Positions 24,751-34,400 of a stretch of 64,000 nt of DNA are shown piece after piece. The notes under the pieces were generated by a model. The model was not told the DNA's origin and ran no database searches. It was given only the letters and a program-made list of their open reading frames with translations. A program made the translations under genes and the position numbers. The stretch lies in the NCBI GenBank assembly GCA_029207755.1, contig JARCOQ010000015.1:868001-932000 (forward strand). The letters run 5' to 3'. The DNA is from Chamaea fasciata. Taxonomy: Eukaryota > Chordata > Aves > Passeriformes > Sylviidae. Position 1 is the first letter of the stretch; each line of letters opens with the position of its first letter.

Positions 24751-25994
24751 GGAGATAGAGCCCCGGGGAGAGGGCACCGAGGGGATACAGCCCTGGGGAG
24801 AGGGAACCGAGGGGATACAGCCCCGGGGAGAGGGCACCGGGGAGATAGAGCCCCGGGGAGAGGGCACCGGGGAGATAGAGCCCCGGGGAGAGGGCACCGA
24901 GGGGATAGAGCCCCGGGGAGAGGGCACCGAGGGGATAGAGCCCCGGGGAGAGGGCACCGGGGAGATAGAGCCCCGGGGAGAGGGCACCGGGGAGATACAG
25001 CCCCAGGGAGAGGGCACCGGGGAGATAGAGCCCCGGGGAGAGGGCACCGAGGGGATAGAGCCCCGGGGAGAGGGCACCGGGGAGATAGAGCCCCGGGGAG
25101 AGGGCACCGGGGAGATAGAGCCCCGGGGAGAGGGCACCGAGGGGATACAGCCCTGGGGAGAGGGAACCGAGGGGATACAGCCCCGGGGAGAGGGCACCGA
25201 GGGGATACAGCCCCGGGGAGAGGGAACCGAGGGGATACAGCCCCGGGGAGAGGGCACCGAGGGGATACAGCCCCGGGGAGAGGGCACCGAGGGGATACAG
25301 CCCCGGGGAGAGGGCACCGGGGAGATAGAGCCCCGGGGAGAGGGCACCGAGGGGATAGAGCCCCGGGGAGAGGGCACCGGGGAGATAGAGCCCCGGGGAG
25401 AGGGCACCGGGGAGATAGAGCCCCGGGGAGAGGGCACCGAGGGGATAGAGCCCCGGGGAGAGGGCACCGAGGGGATAGAGCCCCGGGGAGAGGGCACCGG
25501 GGAGATACAGCCCCAGGGAGAGGGCACCGGGGAGATAGAGCCCCGGGGAGAGGGCACCGAGGGGATACAGCCCTGGGGAGAGGGAACCGAGGGGATACAG
25601 CCCCGGGGAGAGGGCACCGGGGAGATAGAGCCCCGGTGAGAGGGAACCGGGGAGATACAGCCCCGGGGAGAGGGCACCGAGGAGATAGAGCCCCGGGGAG
25701 ATAGAGCCCCGGGGAGAGGGCACCGAGGGGATACAGCCCTGGGGAGAGGGCACCGAGGGGATACAGCCCTGGGGAGAGGGAACCGAGGGGATACAGCCCC
25801 GGGGAGAGGGCACCGGGGAGATAGAGCCCCGGGGAGAGGGCACCGAGGGGATACAGCCCTGGGGAGAGGGAACCGAGGGGATACAGCCCTGGGGAGAGGG
25901 AACCGAGGGGATACAGCCCTGGGGAGAGGGCACCGGGGAGATAGAGCCCCGGGGAGAGGGCACCGGGGAGATAGAGCCCCGGGGAGAGGGCACC
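24751..25994. repeat. CpG-dense 30-bp minisatellite, about 41 units
   Basis: The unit is a 30-mer reading GGAGATAGAG, CCCCGGGGAG, AGGGCACCGG in three blocks. Variants include GGGGATAGAG, GGGGATACAG, a CCCT first-C change, and GGAACC for GGCACC. The 30-bp period is kept without slippage from 24,751 to about 25,680, then one unit carries an extra partial copy. Because 30 is divisible by three and no unit contains a stop in most frames, it yields spurious frames of up to 523 residues on the minus strand and 328 on the plus strand. Each unit carries two or three CpGs. Its right edge abuts a CR1 fragment. Confidence 0.95.
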
Positions 25995-26194
25995 GAAAGG
26001 ACCCTAAAAGTCACCTCATTCCCACCCCTGCCGTGGACAGGGACACCTTTCCCTGTCCCAGGCTGCTCCAAGCCCCAGTGTCCAGCCTGGCCTTGGACAC
26101 TGCCAGGGGCAGCCACAGCAACTCTGGGCACCCTGTGCCAGGGCCTGCCCGCCCTCCCAGGGTACAGTAAAATCCTGTGTAATAATCTAAAATT
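25995..26194 (-). mobile_element. CR1 LINE 3'-end fragment abutting the 30-bp array
   Basis: The plus strand shows the complement of CR1: CCACCCCTGCCGTGGACAGG, then CCAGTGTCCAGCCTGGCCTT and a CCCTGTGCCAGGGCCTG block. The extreme 3' end is lost at the array boundary. Confidence 0.85.
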
Positions 26195-26983
26195 GGGTTC
26201 TTTCGGATCAAAGATGACGTTAAGGTAAAGAATTATTCATTAGGGAAGGAGTGCCTAGCCATTACTGCACAAACCCGGCTGTAATTAAGCATCTGAACGG
26301 GTGTTTATAAACAGATGTTCTCAACTAAATGTCTTAGAAATAAACAGCTTTGTTATTCCAGTCTCCCCAAACTACAGAAGGAGCTTACAGCTCTCCTCCA
26401 GGCTGAGATTCTCCCACGTGTACCCTAATATTTGAGTTCCCCAAATTGCAGGGGTAAGAAGGGTTCCCAAATGCAAGACAGTTTCTGCAACAGGACATTC
26501 ACAGAGCAATAGTGTAAATTTTCCAGGTGTAGTCCCAGCAGCAATTTTGGATTTCACGCTTTGAGAGACATTGTTGTCTTTATTTTCTACATTTATTGTC
26601 CTGTTGCAGGACCTCTGCAACAGCCCTGAACTGGTGACACAGGTTTCACAGTCTCTGTGAACACTCTGACTTCTGCTATTCCGGTTCCCTCACATGGGAA
26701 GAAGAGTTTCCTGAGAACTGTAAATCCATTGCATCATGCAAAACGCACCACAAGACAGTTTTGAGGGCTGCTTTAAACACATCTTTCAAAAATGGGGAAG
26801 AGCTACAATTTTTAGAACCATTTTTTTATAACTTGTGGGGGAAAAAAAAGTAATGTTAATGTAACATCGTGTGCATGTGTTTTGCATTTTAAAAGTAAAA
26901 TAACAGCTTCCAAAAGTCAATGTGGCCAGAAAAAAACTTAAAAAAAAAAAAAACTTAAAAAAAAGGGCATATAATTGTGCTGT
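26195..26983. other. Intergenic AT-rich sequence, no gene recognised
   Basis: This is AT-rich and unique-looking, ending in short A-rich runs at 26,938-26,964. Nothing codes convincingly. Confidence 0.55.
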
Positions 26984-27462
26984 AAAATCTCATCTTGTCC
27001 AACCCTTTGCCAAGGCAGGGTCACCTGGAGGTGACACAGGAATGTGTCCAGGTGGGTTTGGGATGTTTCCAGAGAAGGAAACTCCAGCTCCTTCCTGGGC
27101 AGCTGTTCCAGTGCCTGCCACCCTCCAAGGAAAGAAGTTCTTCTTTGTGTTGAGGTGGAACTCGCTGTGTTTGAGTTTATTGCTCCTTGTCCTGTTTCTG
27201 GCGCCACTGAACAGGGTCTGGCACCGTGCTCTGCCAGCCCTGGGAGATGTTTGTGTGAATTGATGGGATCCCCTCTCAGTCTTCTCCAGACTAACCCAGC
27301 CCAGCTCCTATAGTCCCTATTCCATCAGAAGGATACTCCAGACCCCTCAACATCTTCATGGCCTCCTCTGGACCCTCTCCAGTAGCTCCTTGTCTCGCCC
27401 ACAGAGCAGAGCCCAGAACTGGACACGGGCTCCAGCTGTGCCTTGCCAGGGCTGAGCAGGAG
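26984..27462 (-). mobile_element. CR1 LINE fragment next to the NR3C1 promoter
   Basis: This is about 480 bp in antisense. It shows the CR1 landmarks GTGTCCAGGTGGGTTTGGGA, the GAAGTTCTTCTTTGTGTTGA block, GGGATCCCCTCTCAGTCTTC and a CCTCTGGACCCTCTCCAGTA block. It reaches further 5' in CR1 than most other copies in the window and ends about 280 bp before the CpG island. Confidence 0.9.
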
Positions 27463-27739
27463 CATCTCCCCTGTCCTGTCCTGCCCTGTCCACTCTGCTC
27501 TGCCCGGCCCTGCTCTGCCCGTTCTGCCCTGTCTACTCTGTCCTACCCTGTCCACTCTGCCCGTTCTGCCCTGTCCACTCTGCTCTATCCTGCCGTGCTC
27601 TGCCTTGTCCTGTCTGCTCTGCCCGTTCTGCCCTGTCCACTATGCCCAGCTGTGCCCAGCTGTGCCCTGCCCTGTCCAGCTGTCCTGCCCTGTCCAGCTG
27701 TCCTGCCCTGTCCAGCTATCCTGCCCTGTCCGCTCTGCC
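27463..27739. repeat. Pyrimidine-rich CTGCC/CTGTCC tandem region
   Basis: Degenerate CTGTCC, CTGCCC and CACTCTG units run for about 270 bp. Near 27,668-27,726 three cleaner 18-bp copies (TGTCCTGCCCTGTCCAGC type) occur. The region lies between the CR1 fragment and the NR3C1 CpG island. Confidence 0.85.
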
Positions 27740-28330
27740 CAGCCCTGCCCGCTGCGGGCCCGGGCCCGGCTGCACTTTCCCGGCTCGGCCAACAGGTCGC
27801 ACCGTTCCCCCTGGGCTGGGGCCGGCCCCGGGGCCGGGCGGCGGCGGGGCCGGAGCCGGGCTGGGCACGGCCGAGCCGAGCCGAGGCGATCCGGGGCGCG
27901 GAGCAGCTCCGGCCGCGGCCGCCCCTCGCCGAGCCGGCCGTCTCCACTCCCTCTCACGTCGGGGAGGCGGAGGGAGGGAGGGAGCGAGGGAGGGGAAGGG
28001 GAGGCGCGGCCGCCGCCGTCCTCCATTTTGTGGCGGGGGCAGAACCGCCGAGCGCGGCGCTGCCCGGCGGAGGGACGGGGCGGGGAGCGCGGAAGAGAGG
28101 AGGGAGGGGGGCCGAGATCCGCGGAGGCAATTAGCGCTAATTAACGGAGGGGGCGCCGCGGCGGCGGGCGGGGACGGGCCGGGGTCTGGGGCCCGCGGGA
28201 GGAGCGGCGGCAGCGGCCGGAGCGGCACCGGCGGAGCGGCAGCGGGGGGAGCGGTGCAGCCGCCGCCGCGGCCCCCGAGGGGCGGCTGTGTACCCCCCCC
28301 CGCCGGCTGCCGCCCCCGCCGCGGGCCGCC
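27740..28330 (+). promoter_or_regulatory. NR3C1: NR3C1 CpG-island promoter region
   Basis: This is very GC- and CpG-rich DNA without a TATA box, directly upstream of a consensus splice donor and 2 kb before GR exon 2. GC boxes occur at 28,077-28,085 (GGGGCGGGG) and 28,166-28,173 (GGGCGGGG). A YY1-like CCATTTT lies at 28,023-28,029. Mammalian NR3C1 is known to use a CpG-island promoter cluster with Sp1 and YY1 input. The perfect 14-bp palindrome AATTAGCGCTAATT at 28,129-28,142 is an AT-rich island inside it. The exact transcription start cannot be read from sequence. High CpG density continues as a shoulder to about 29,420. Confidence 0.75.
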
Positions 28331-28377
28331 ATGGCCGTGGGCGGCTGAAGGAGCCCCAGCGCCCTCCCCCGGACGAG
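28100..28377 (+). other. NR3C1: NR3C1 untranslated exon 1 (5' end approximate)
   Basis: The 3' end is defined by a consensus donor, GACGAG|GTAAGG, at 28,377/28,378, the only good donor in the island. The 5' boundary is a guess. No frame in the exon continues into the GR frame. It contains a short upstream ORF in a perfect Kozak context (28,331-28,348). Other first exons within the island are possible, as in mammals. Confidence 0.55.
28331..28348 (+). CDS. Upstream ORF 1 in NR3C1 leader (5 codons)
   Basis: The start codon sits in GCCGCCATGG, an ideal Kozak context. The frame encodes M-A-V-G-G and stops at TGA, 28,346-28,348. GCCGCC (28,325-28,330) can pair with GGCGGC (28,340-28,345), which would place the start codon in a 9-nt loop. 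If exon 1 is transcribed from a site upstream of it, scanning ribosomes should meet this ORF first. The stop lies 43 nt before the GR start codon in the predicted spliced mRNA. Whether it is translated is inference. Confidence 0.4.
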   Translation: MAVGG

Positions 28378-28480
28378 GTAAGGCCGGCGGGGGTCCCGCG
28401 GGGGCTGCGCTTCCCCCGGGAACTTGGCGGGGAGGGCGGCGGCGGTCCCCGCAGGAACGCCCGGGGCGGGGGGAGGGGAG

Positions 28481-28505
28481 CCGAGCCGAGCCGAGCCGAG
28501 CCGAG
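28481..28505. repeat. (CCGAG)5 microsatellite
   Basis: Five perfect pentanucleotide units lie just inside intron 1. Confidence 0.9.
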
Positions 28506-30258
28506 CCGCCCCCGGAGGAGCCCGGGCCGGGCCGGCGGCGGGAGCGGCGGCGGGGCCGCCCCGGCGGGGCGCGGGGAGCCCCGGGCCGGGCCCCGCTGTC
28601 GGTGTCCCGCGGGAGCGGGGGGCGCGGGCGGGGAGCGCGGCCGAGCCCCGCGCCGGGCTGGTTCTGCACGAGTGGGTGTGCCGGCAGACGGCTCAACAGG
28701 TCCCGACACATTTCTCTGAAAACTGTACTTTGCAAAGGCGATTTTATTGCAAGCCGGCGGTTTTAAGTATTCGCAGCGTTTTCCGCCCTTGGGCAGACTC
28801 TCTCGCAGCTGATTTTTGACACGTTTCCTACGCTGGATGATTCGCTGCCTTGTGGGTTTTTTGTTGTTTTTTTTTTTTTTTTTGGGGCGTTGGGGGAATT
28901 GTCAAATGAAATAAGTACCTTTTCCCTCCCCTTCATGTTAGAAAGGAGGAAGGCAGCGCTGGAGGTAGATAGTTGTGTTTTTTCCGGTCGCTGTTGGGTG
29001 TCCACCTTAAGCAGCGCGGCGGTTCGGGGCTGCCCCGCTCCCGGTGCGGGCCGTGGGCCGGGCTGCGGCTCCCTGGAGGCGGCCCTGGGGCTCCGTTCCC
29101 CCGGGCAGCGCGGACGGGAGCCCCGAATGCCCTCGGAGGGGCTGCCCGAGGCTCCTGGCGGCTGAGCCGCTCCCGCCCGGGACGGGCTGGCCCGGGCCAC
29201 CTTAAGGTTTTTTACACGTGGGGCCTTTGAGTCGCTCGCAGCCTTAACTCTGCACACAGAAATAGCGGCGGGGCCGCCAGCGCCGGGCTGTGCCCGTGTC
29301 CCGGTGCCCGTGTCCCCGTGTCCCCGTGTCCCGGTGCGGAGCGCACGGGCCGGCAGTGGGGCTCTGCCCCCCGGGCTGCGGCACTGCCCGGGGAAAGGCC
29401 GGACGCCGTGTCGGAAGTTTGCCGAAGAATTTTACGGTGTTTTCTCCAAATATTTATGCTCCCCGCCGAAAAAGAAAAAGGCATGTAGCGAATACAAACA
29501 TCTGAAACTTACGAGGTTTGTTTTCGGCGTCGGGTGTTGTTTGCAGAGTAGCCGTGGACGGGTAGAGTGCTGGGAGCTAGTAGAAATCCCGCTTTGTTTG
29601 TAGCTAGATTTTTATTTATAAACTTGAGATGTGTCTAAAGAGTTCCGCGGGGTTCGCTGCGAGGTGGGTGGGTTGGATTTTAAGGCTGATCTCGTGCAAA
29701 GGTGGCGAACGCTGGCTTGTGTTTTGTGGCAGGGAGGTCGAGTCCTGGGGAATGCCAAACCACGGGAGCTCCGGACCTGCTCTGCAAGGGGAGAGCTGCC
29801 TGGGAAAGGTGCCAAATGTCCTTTTCCCCTGCTCAAGGTGTAGCTAAATAGCAGGGAAATTTACCTGGCAGAATTTGTAAACCGGGTCCTTTAGCAATTC
29901 TTGCAGTTCCTTAGTGCGGGCATGGGTGACAGAGCTGGAGAGTGCGTGCAGAGATGTCATGTGCTGTAGCTTGGGTTGTGTGCTGGCAGACTTTACCCCT
30001 TCATCCACGTTTAGCAAAGCTTTGAAATACACACAGTTCCTCCTCGCTAGGCAGAGAACAAAAACCAAAACCCCCTGAAAACAAGCGCAGTGCGTTTGGG
30101 AGACGTGGCACGTGTCAGCCCAGAGCGTGGCGTGCCGTGCCTTCGCTCTCAGAGCAGCTGAGCCGGCTTCGCCAGGCGAAGCATTTAGACTTTTTATTTT
30201 AAAGCTGTTATCAATGTGCCCTTGCCGTGCTGACTTTGACTGCTTCTCATCTTTTTGC

Positions 30259-30260
30259 AG
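30259..30260 (+). other. NR3C1: Splice acceptor of NR3C1 exon 2
   Basis: The string CTTCTCATCTTTTTGCAG ends at 30,260. The exon begins with TTAATGG. The long in-frame opening that continues to the left uses the intron's pyrimidine tract and is not coding. Confidence 0.85.
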
Positions 30261-30263
30261 TTA

Positions 30264-30275
30264 ATGGTAAAGTAA
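30264..30275 (+). CDS. Upstream ORF 2 (3 codons) overlapping the GR start
   Basis: ATG GTA AAG TAA encodes M-V-K. The last A of the stop (30,275) is the A of the GR ATG, giving TAATG. The upstream start has T at -3 and G at +4, a weak context. The GR ATG has G at both -3 and +4, a strong one. Leaky scanning or stop-restart could therefore both feed the GR start. Translation is inference. Confidence 0.4.
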   Translation: MVK

Positions 30276-31449
30276 TGGATTCCAAAGAATTGCTTAACCC
30301 GTCGGATCAAGACGAAACCAGGAAAAATGCACTCATCAGTACCAAAGGAGGGATCGTGATGGACTTCCATCCACCCTTCAGGGGTGGAGCTACTGTCCAG
30401 GCCCCTGTGTCTACATCCCCTCTCCCTGCATCTTGTCAGGCAGATTCCAGTCAGCAACCTGCTTTGGCTGACTTTCCAAAAGGATTAGGAAACAATGTGC
30501 CTCAGCCAGACCTTTCCAAGGCAGTGTCGCTCTCGATGGGACTGTACATGGGTGAAACAGACGCAAAAGTGATGGGAAACGACCTTGGATTTTCGCACCA
30601 GGGCCAAATCGGCATCTCTTCTGGAGAAACGGACTTCAGGCTCCTGGAGGAAAGCATTGCGAGCTTGAACAAGTCCTCGAGCCTGGCCGAGGACGCCAAG
30701 GGAACCGCGTCTTCTGAGGTGCCGCTCGAGCCGGATTTCCCGGGCATGGCCGGGCGCAGCGTCCCCGCCGAGTCGGGGGCCGCAGTCCAGAGCCAGGTGG
30801 GCTCGAATGGCGGCAACTTGAAGTTGTTCTCCGAAGACCAAAGCACCCTGGATATCCTCCAGGATTTGGAACTGCCGCCGGTGTCGCCGGGCAAGGAGCC
30901 CAACGGGAGCCCGTGGCGGCTGGACCCGTTGCTGGACGAGGGTGGCTTGCTCTCCCCCATATCCGCGGACGACGCCTTTCTCCTGGAAGGAAGTCTCGGC
31001 GAAGACTGCAAGCCTCCCCTTTTATCTGACACTAAACCTAAAATTAATGACCGCGGTGACCTTTTACCCAGTTCCAAAATGCCAATGCCTCAAGTGAAAA
31101 CAGAGAAGGAAGACTTCATTGAACTGTGTACTCCCGGCATCAAGCAGGAAAACATGGGCCCGCTCTACTGCCAGGCCAACTTCTCCGGGTCGAACCTGCT
31201 GGGTACGAAAGTCTCGGCCATCTCCATCCACGGAGTCAGCACCTCTGGGGGACAGATGTACCACTATGATTTAAATACCGCGTCTCTCTCTCAGCAGCAG
31301 GATCAGAAACCAATTTTTAATATCATTCCATCTCTTCCTGCCGGGTCAGAAAATTGGAATAGGTGCCAGGGATCGGGGGACGAGGCACTGGCTCCGCTGG
31401 GAACGCTCAACCTCTCTGGCAGACCTGCTTTCTCTAATGGCTATTCAAG
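30275..31449 (+). CDS. NR3C1: Glucocorticoid receptor, exon 2 (N-terminal domain), partial
   Basis: GR (nuclear receptor NR3C1) is a steroid-activated transcription factor that moves from cytosolic chaperone complexes to the nucleus. This exon gives residues 1-391 plus two bases of a split codon. It starts MDSKELLNP and ends SNGYS, and it matches the human N-terminal domain throughout. The block [20 protein letters not shown] (84-103) carries the GR-C internal starts M88, M92 and M100; M29 corresponds to the GR-B start. The AF1 core is about 188-245 ([13 protein letters not shown] onward), with proline-directed serines at S204, S212 and S227, equivalent to human S203, S211 and S226. Sumoylation motifs VKTE (K275) and IKQE (K290) are kept. 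Of three human GR-D starts, only M328 remains; the others are V313 and L333. The start at 30,275 is chosen over the open frame to its left because that lies in the intron. The DNA- and ligand-binding domains lie outside the window. Confidence 0.97.
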
Positions 31450-31451
31450 GT
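31450..31451 (+). other. NR3C1: Splice donor of NR3C1 exon 2
   Basis: The junction is TCAAG|GTAATT. The intron is in phase 2, as in mammalian NR3C1 exon 2. Read through, the donor gives AGG TAA, so intron retention would stop translation at once after residue 392. Confidence 0.9.
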
Positions 31452-34400
31452 AATTAGTTTTTGTTGCTCTTGATTAAAACGCTGCGAGTGTGTTTAGCAC
31501 AACTCCATGCGTGCTGGTTTGTTGCTCGGGCTTTTTTTTTTTCCCTTTTCTTTCCCGTTTTCCATTTGGTCTGTGTGGCTGATTAGACATCACTGGGGAA
31601 TGTTTATCCCACAGTACAACAGCAGCTTTAAGCAACTACTCAATTACTGGTATTAAAGGGAAGAAAAGTGGAGGGGAGCTGGCATGCTGTAAAAAGTAAA
31701 TAAATAAATAAAAATAAAACTTCCAGGGTACAGCCTGGAGGGAAAATGGAGCATGCGGTGGCAGGATCCATACACAGGCAGTATGGAAGGAAGTATTTAA
31801 GTGTATAGAAAAGCTCCTTCGTTCCCAGGGGTTAGAGGATCAATCACTGTGGGCTTTTTTTCCCTTCCTAGCATTACTTAAATGTTATGCACAAAAATAA
31901 CTTGGTTGCTGGGTAAATTTCTAGCATTACATTTAAGCTGAACTGGAGTTTTTGCTGTGCTCGGTATCGCATTTACCTTACATGGACAAGAGGATTCCGA
32001 GTGGGAAATACTCAGCAGCTTGTTCAATAACTGCCTTTGAAGAGATAAGGGTATCTGCAGTCGGACTTCAACACACCTGGAATTTAACTCCTGAGGAGAA
32101 GGGCCGGAGGGCTGCCGGGAGGGGGGTGTGGGGAGCTGGTTCCTACCTGTGGCCAGTGGTGGTTGTGTTTCCTGGAGTAATGCAGGGGTGCGGCTGCTGC
32201 AGGAGGAGCAGCGGCCGGGGCAGCTCAGGGGCAGCCGGGCTGTGCTGCGGGAACACGGGAACAGTTCCCATTCCAGGGGAACACCCCGTTGTGTCTCCCC
32301 CAGCCGCTCCGTGTTCAACAACTCCTTGCACGAGCAGCGTGTGGCCTCCACGGAGGGAGGGGGATTTTGTGAAATCGGTTAGAAAACGGCCCTGCAAGTG
32401 CCTCTACAGAATCCCGGTGTTTGTAGGCTTTTGGTGAAGGATCTGCTTGAGCATTCTGGGTTTTATTGCTCTGCTGACACTTGGATCCCCAGGGTGTTCC
32501 CGCCGGTCCCGGGGCTCTCCCTGCGCGATACTTGCTCCATTTTCCCATGGCTGGAATGAAGTGTGTGAGGATTTCTTCTTTGTTTCTTTGTTTCAGGAAG
32601 ACAACTTTTAGCTTGCTTTCATTCTCAATTTCCTTCACAGATTTTGATTCCTGTTGTAAATGTTTTTGGGTTTTGTTTTTTTGTTTTTTCTTTGTAGTGT
32701 TTAAAGCAATTTGTAATGTAAGAGGTCCAGAAAAGAAAATCTAAATCTGTGGCCAGATTCCACCTTGATACGTGAATATTGAGCATGTCTTACCATTTAT
32801 TTCGACAGAGTAGAAATGCTTCGTGCTAATCTTTTGCATAATTAGTTTAATTCCATGTTGTGTTCAGTTTGTTTCGTGGGGATTTTTTGGGGAGTTTATT
32901 TCCTCCGCGCTCACTGTATCTTTAATGATAATCATATACTCTGCGTCAAAGCAAGAAGTGCTTCTGCATCGGGGAGGAGGATTTCAGGGACAGCTGAAAT
33001 AAGCAGATTCCCCCGAGATAATGGAAATGTCACTGTGGAGGATGGTCCCGAGGAGGTGCAGCCCGGGCTGTGTGTGCGGGCAGAGCCCCGCGCTCTCGGG
33101 GTGGGTAACGCGGGGATGTCCGCCCGGCTCCGGGGAGTTCAGACACCGCCTTTGTGTGTCCTGTGTGTGGTCCCGGAGGGATGGGGAGCTCCTCTGTGCC
33201 AGAGCTGCTCCTGGAGGGAGCGGGAGAGCAGGGGGAGATGTCCTGGTGCTGTCTGGAGCAGTTTGGGACAGCACAGGGAACATCCCGGAGCATCCCGGCC
33301 CCAGCTGCCTGCTCCAGTGCCCGGGGTTATCCACCCTGGGCCTGCAGCACTGACGGTCTTGCTTCCTGCAAGGTCATCTTATGTTTTATTGCTTCCTTTT
33401 TGCCGTAAGATAATGGATTTATTTTTTTTTCTTTATGGAATGTGTAAAGAATTTCGAGGTGGCTCCTAGTTGGGCTTTGCATACAAACGCGTTATTCGCA
33501 GCTTTGTGGAAGCTGTTCTTACTTCCCAAGGATTTTTATATACTTCAGCTACAAAGTCCAGTTCTAAAAACAGCATTGTTTGGGTTTGCTTTATTATTTC
33601 TATTCCATAACATTCAGGCATTTCCATCTTCCTTTTTCAGTGTTTGAGGTATTAATGAGCCCTGGGTTTGAAGCAGGAATTTTCTTCTTGAGCCTTGCCA
33701 GAAATATTTGGTCTAAACTGGGTTAGTTTAAGGTGATGTATTGTGGATTTGTTTGTTTTTCTTGTAGAAGACTTAACAAAATTGGCATTTGTTTTAGAAA
33801 CAAAGGAAGGACTCTCTTGCCAGGTTCCCGTGGTTGTTGTTTTTTTTTTTTAGGTAGTGAATGTGAGAGGTGGAGGCTGGGATTTTGAGAAGCTTCAGGT
33901 TCCAGGAGGAAACACATCTTGGTGTTTGTAGAATTATTTGCCTACTAATAACTTACTAATTGTAGACTGAACATAGGGGGAGAAAAGCTGCAGTTCAGCC
34001 CTGGTGTTCAGGTTGTATTTAAACAACCTGTTTAATGGGAAACCTGGAATGTCCCTTTCTATCCACTCAGGCTGGAATTGATGTCATGCCATTTCTGAGT
34101 GGTTTTGCTCCTCCAGGTAGCCCAGCGTGCTGGGCTTTAATGAGACGAGTGATAATCAGGCCCGAGAAAACCAATCAATTGCAGTGAGCTGCGGGAGGGA
34201 TCCAGAAGTTAACAGGCAGAACGCAAACTTCGGGAGTTTGATTAGTGGGAATGGATTGGCAATAATCAATAAGCTGCTGGTGGTGGAAGAGGCAGCTGGT
34301 GCTTGTGCTGAGCTGCTGAAACGCTGAGCTGCAGCTCCTCAAAGCCCAGATCCTGAGCAGCAGGGATCCTTTGTCTGGGATGGCTCCGGGATCTCCCCTC

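Larger units (their letters stand above)
28378..30260 (+). other. NR3C1: NR3C1 intron 1 (1,883 bp)
   Basis: The intron begins GTAAGG and ends in a pyrimidine-rich tract plus GCAG. A canonical branch-point string CTGAC lies at 30,230-30,234, with its A 27 nt before the acceptor AG. The first kilobase is still CpG-rich. It contains a CCGAG pentanucleotide run at 28,481-28,505, a T-rich tract at about 28,858-28,883 and a CCCGTGT-type run at about 29,291-29,334. Alternative first exons could lie in the CpG-rich part. Confidence 0.75.

Noticed and set aside
24560..26131. Open frames of 523, 346 and 328 codons
   Set aside because: They are readings of the 30-bp minisatellite in several frames and on both strands; the peptide is a ten-residue repeat and has no start context or splice sites.
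27640..28766. Frames of up to 374 codons over the CpG island
   Set aside because: CpG-island DNA lacks stop codons by composition; both strands and all frames are open, and the sequence crosses the exon 1 donor.
30227..30274. N-terminal extension of the GR frame into intron 1
   Set aside because: It begins with GTG at the branch-point region and runs through the pyrimidine tract and acceptor AG; GR is known to start MDSKE.
30485..31264. Antisense frames within exon 2
   Set aside because: They are shadows of the GR coding strand, with no independent motif.
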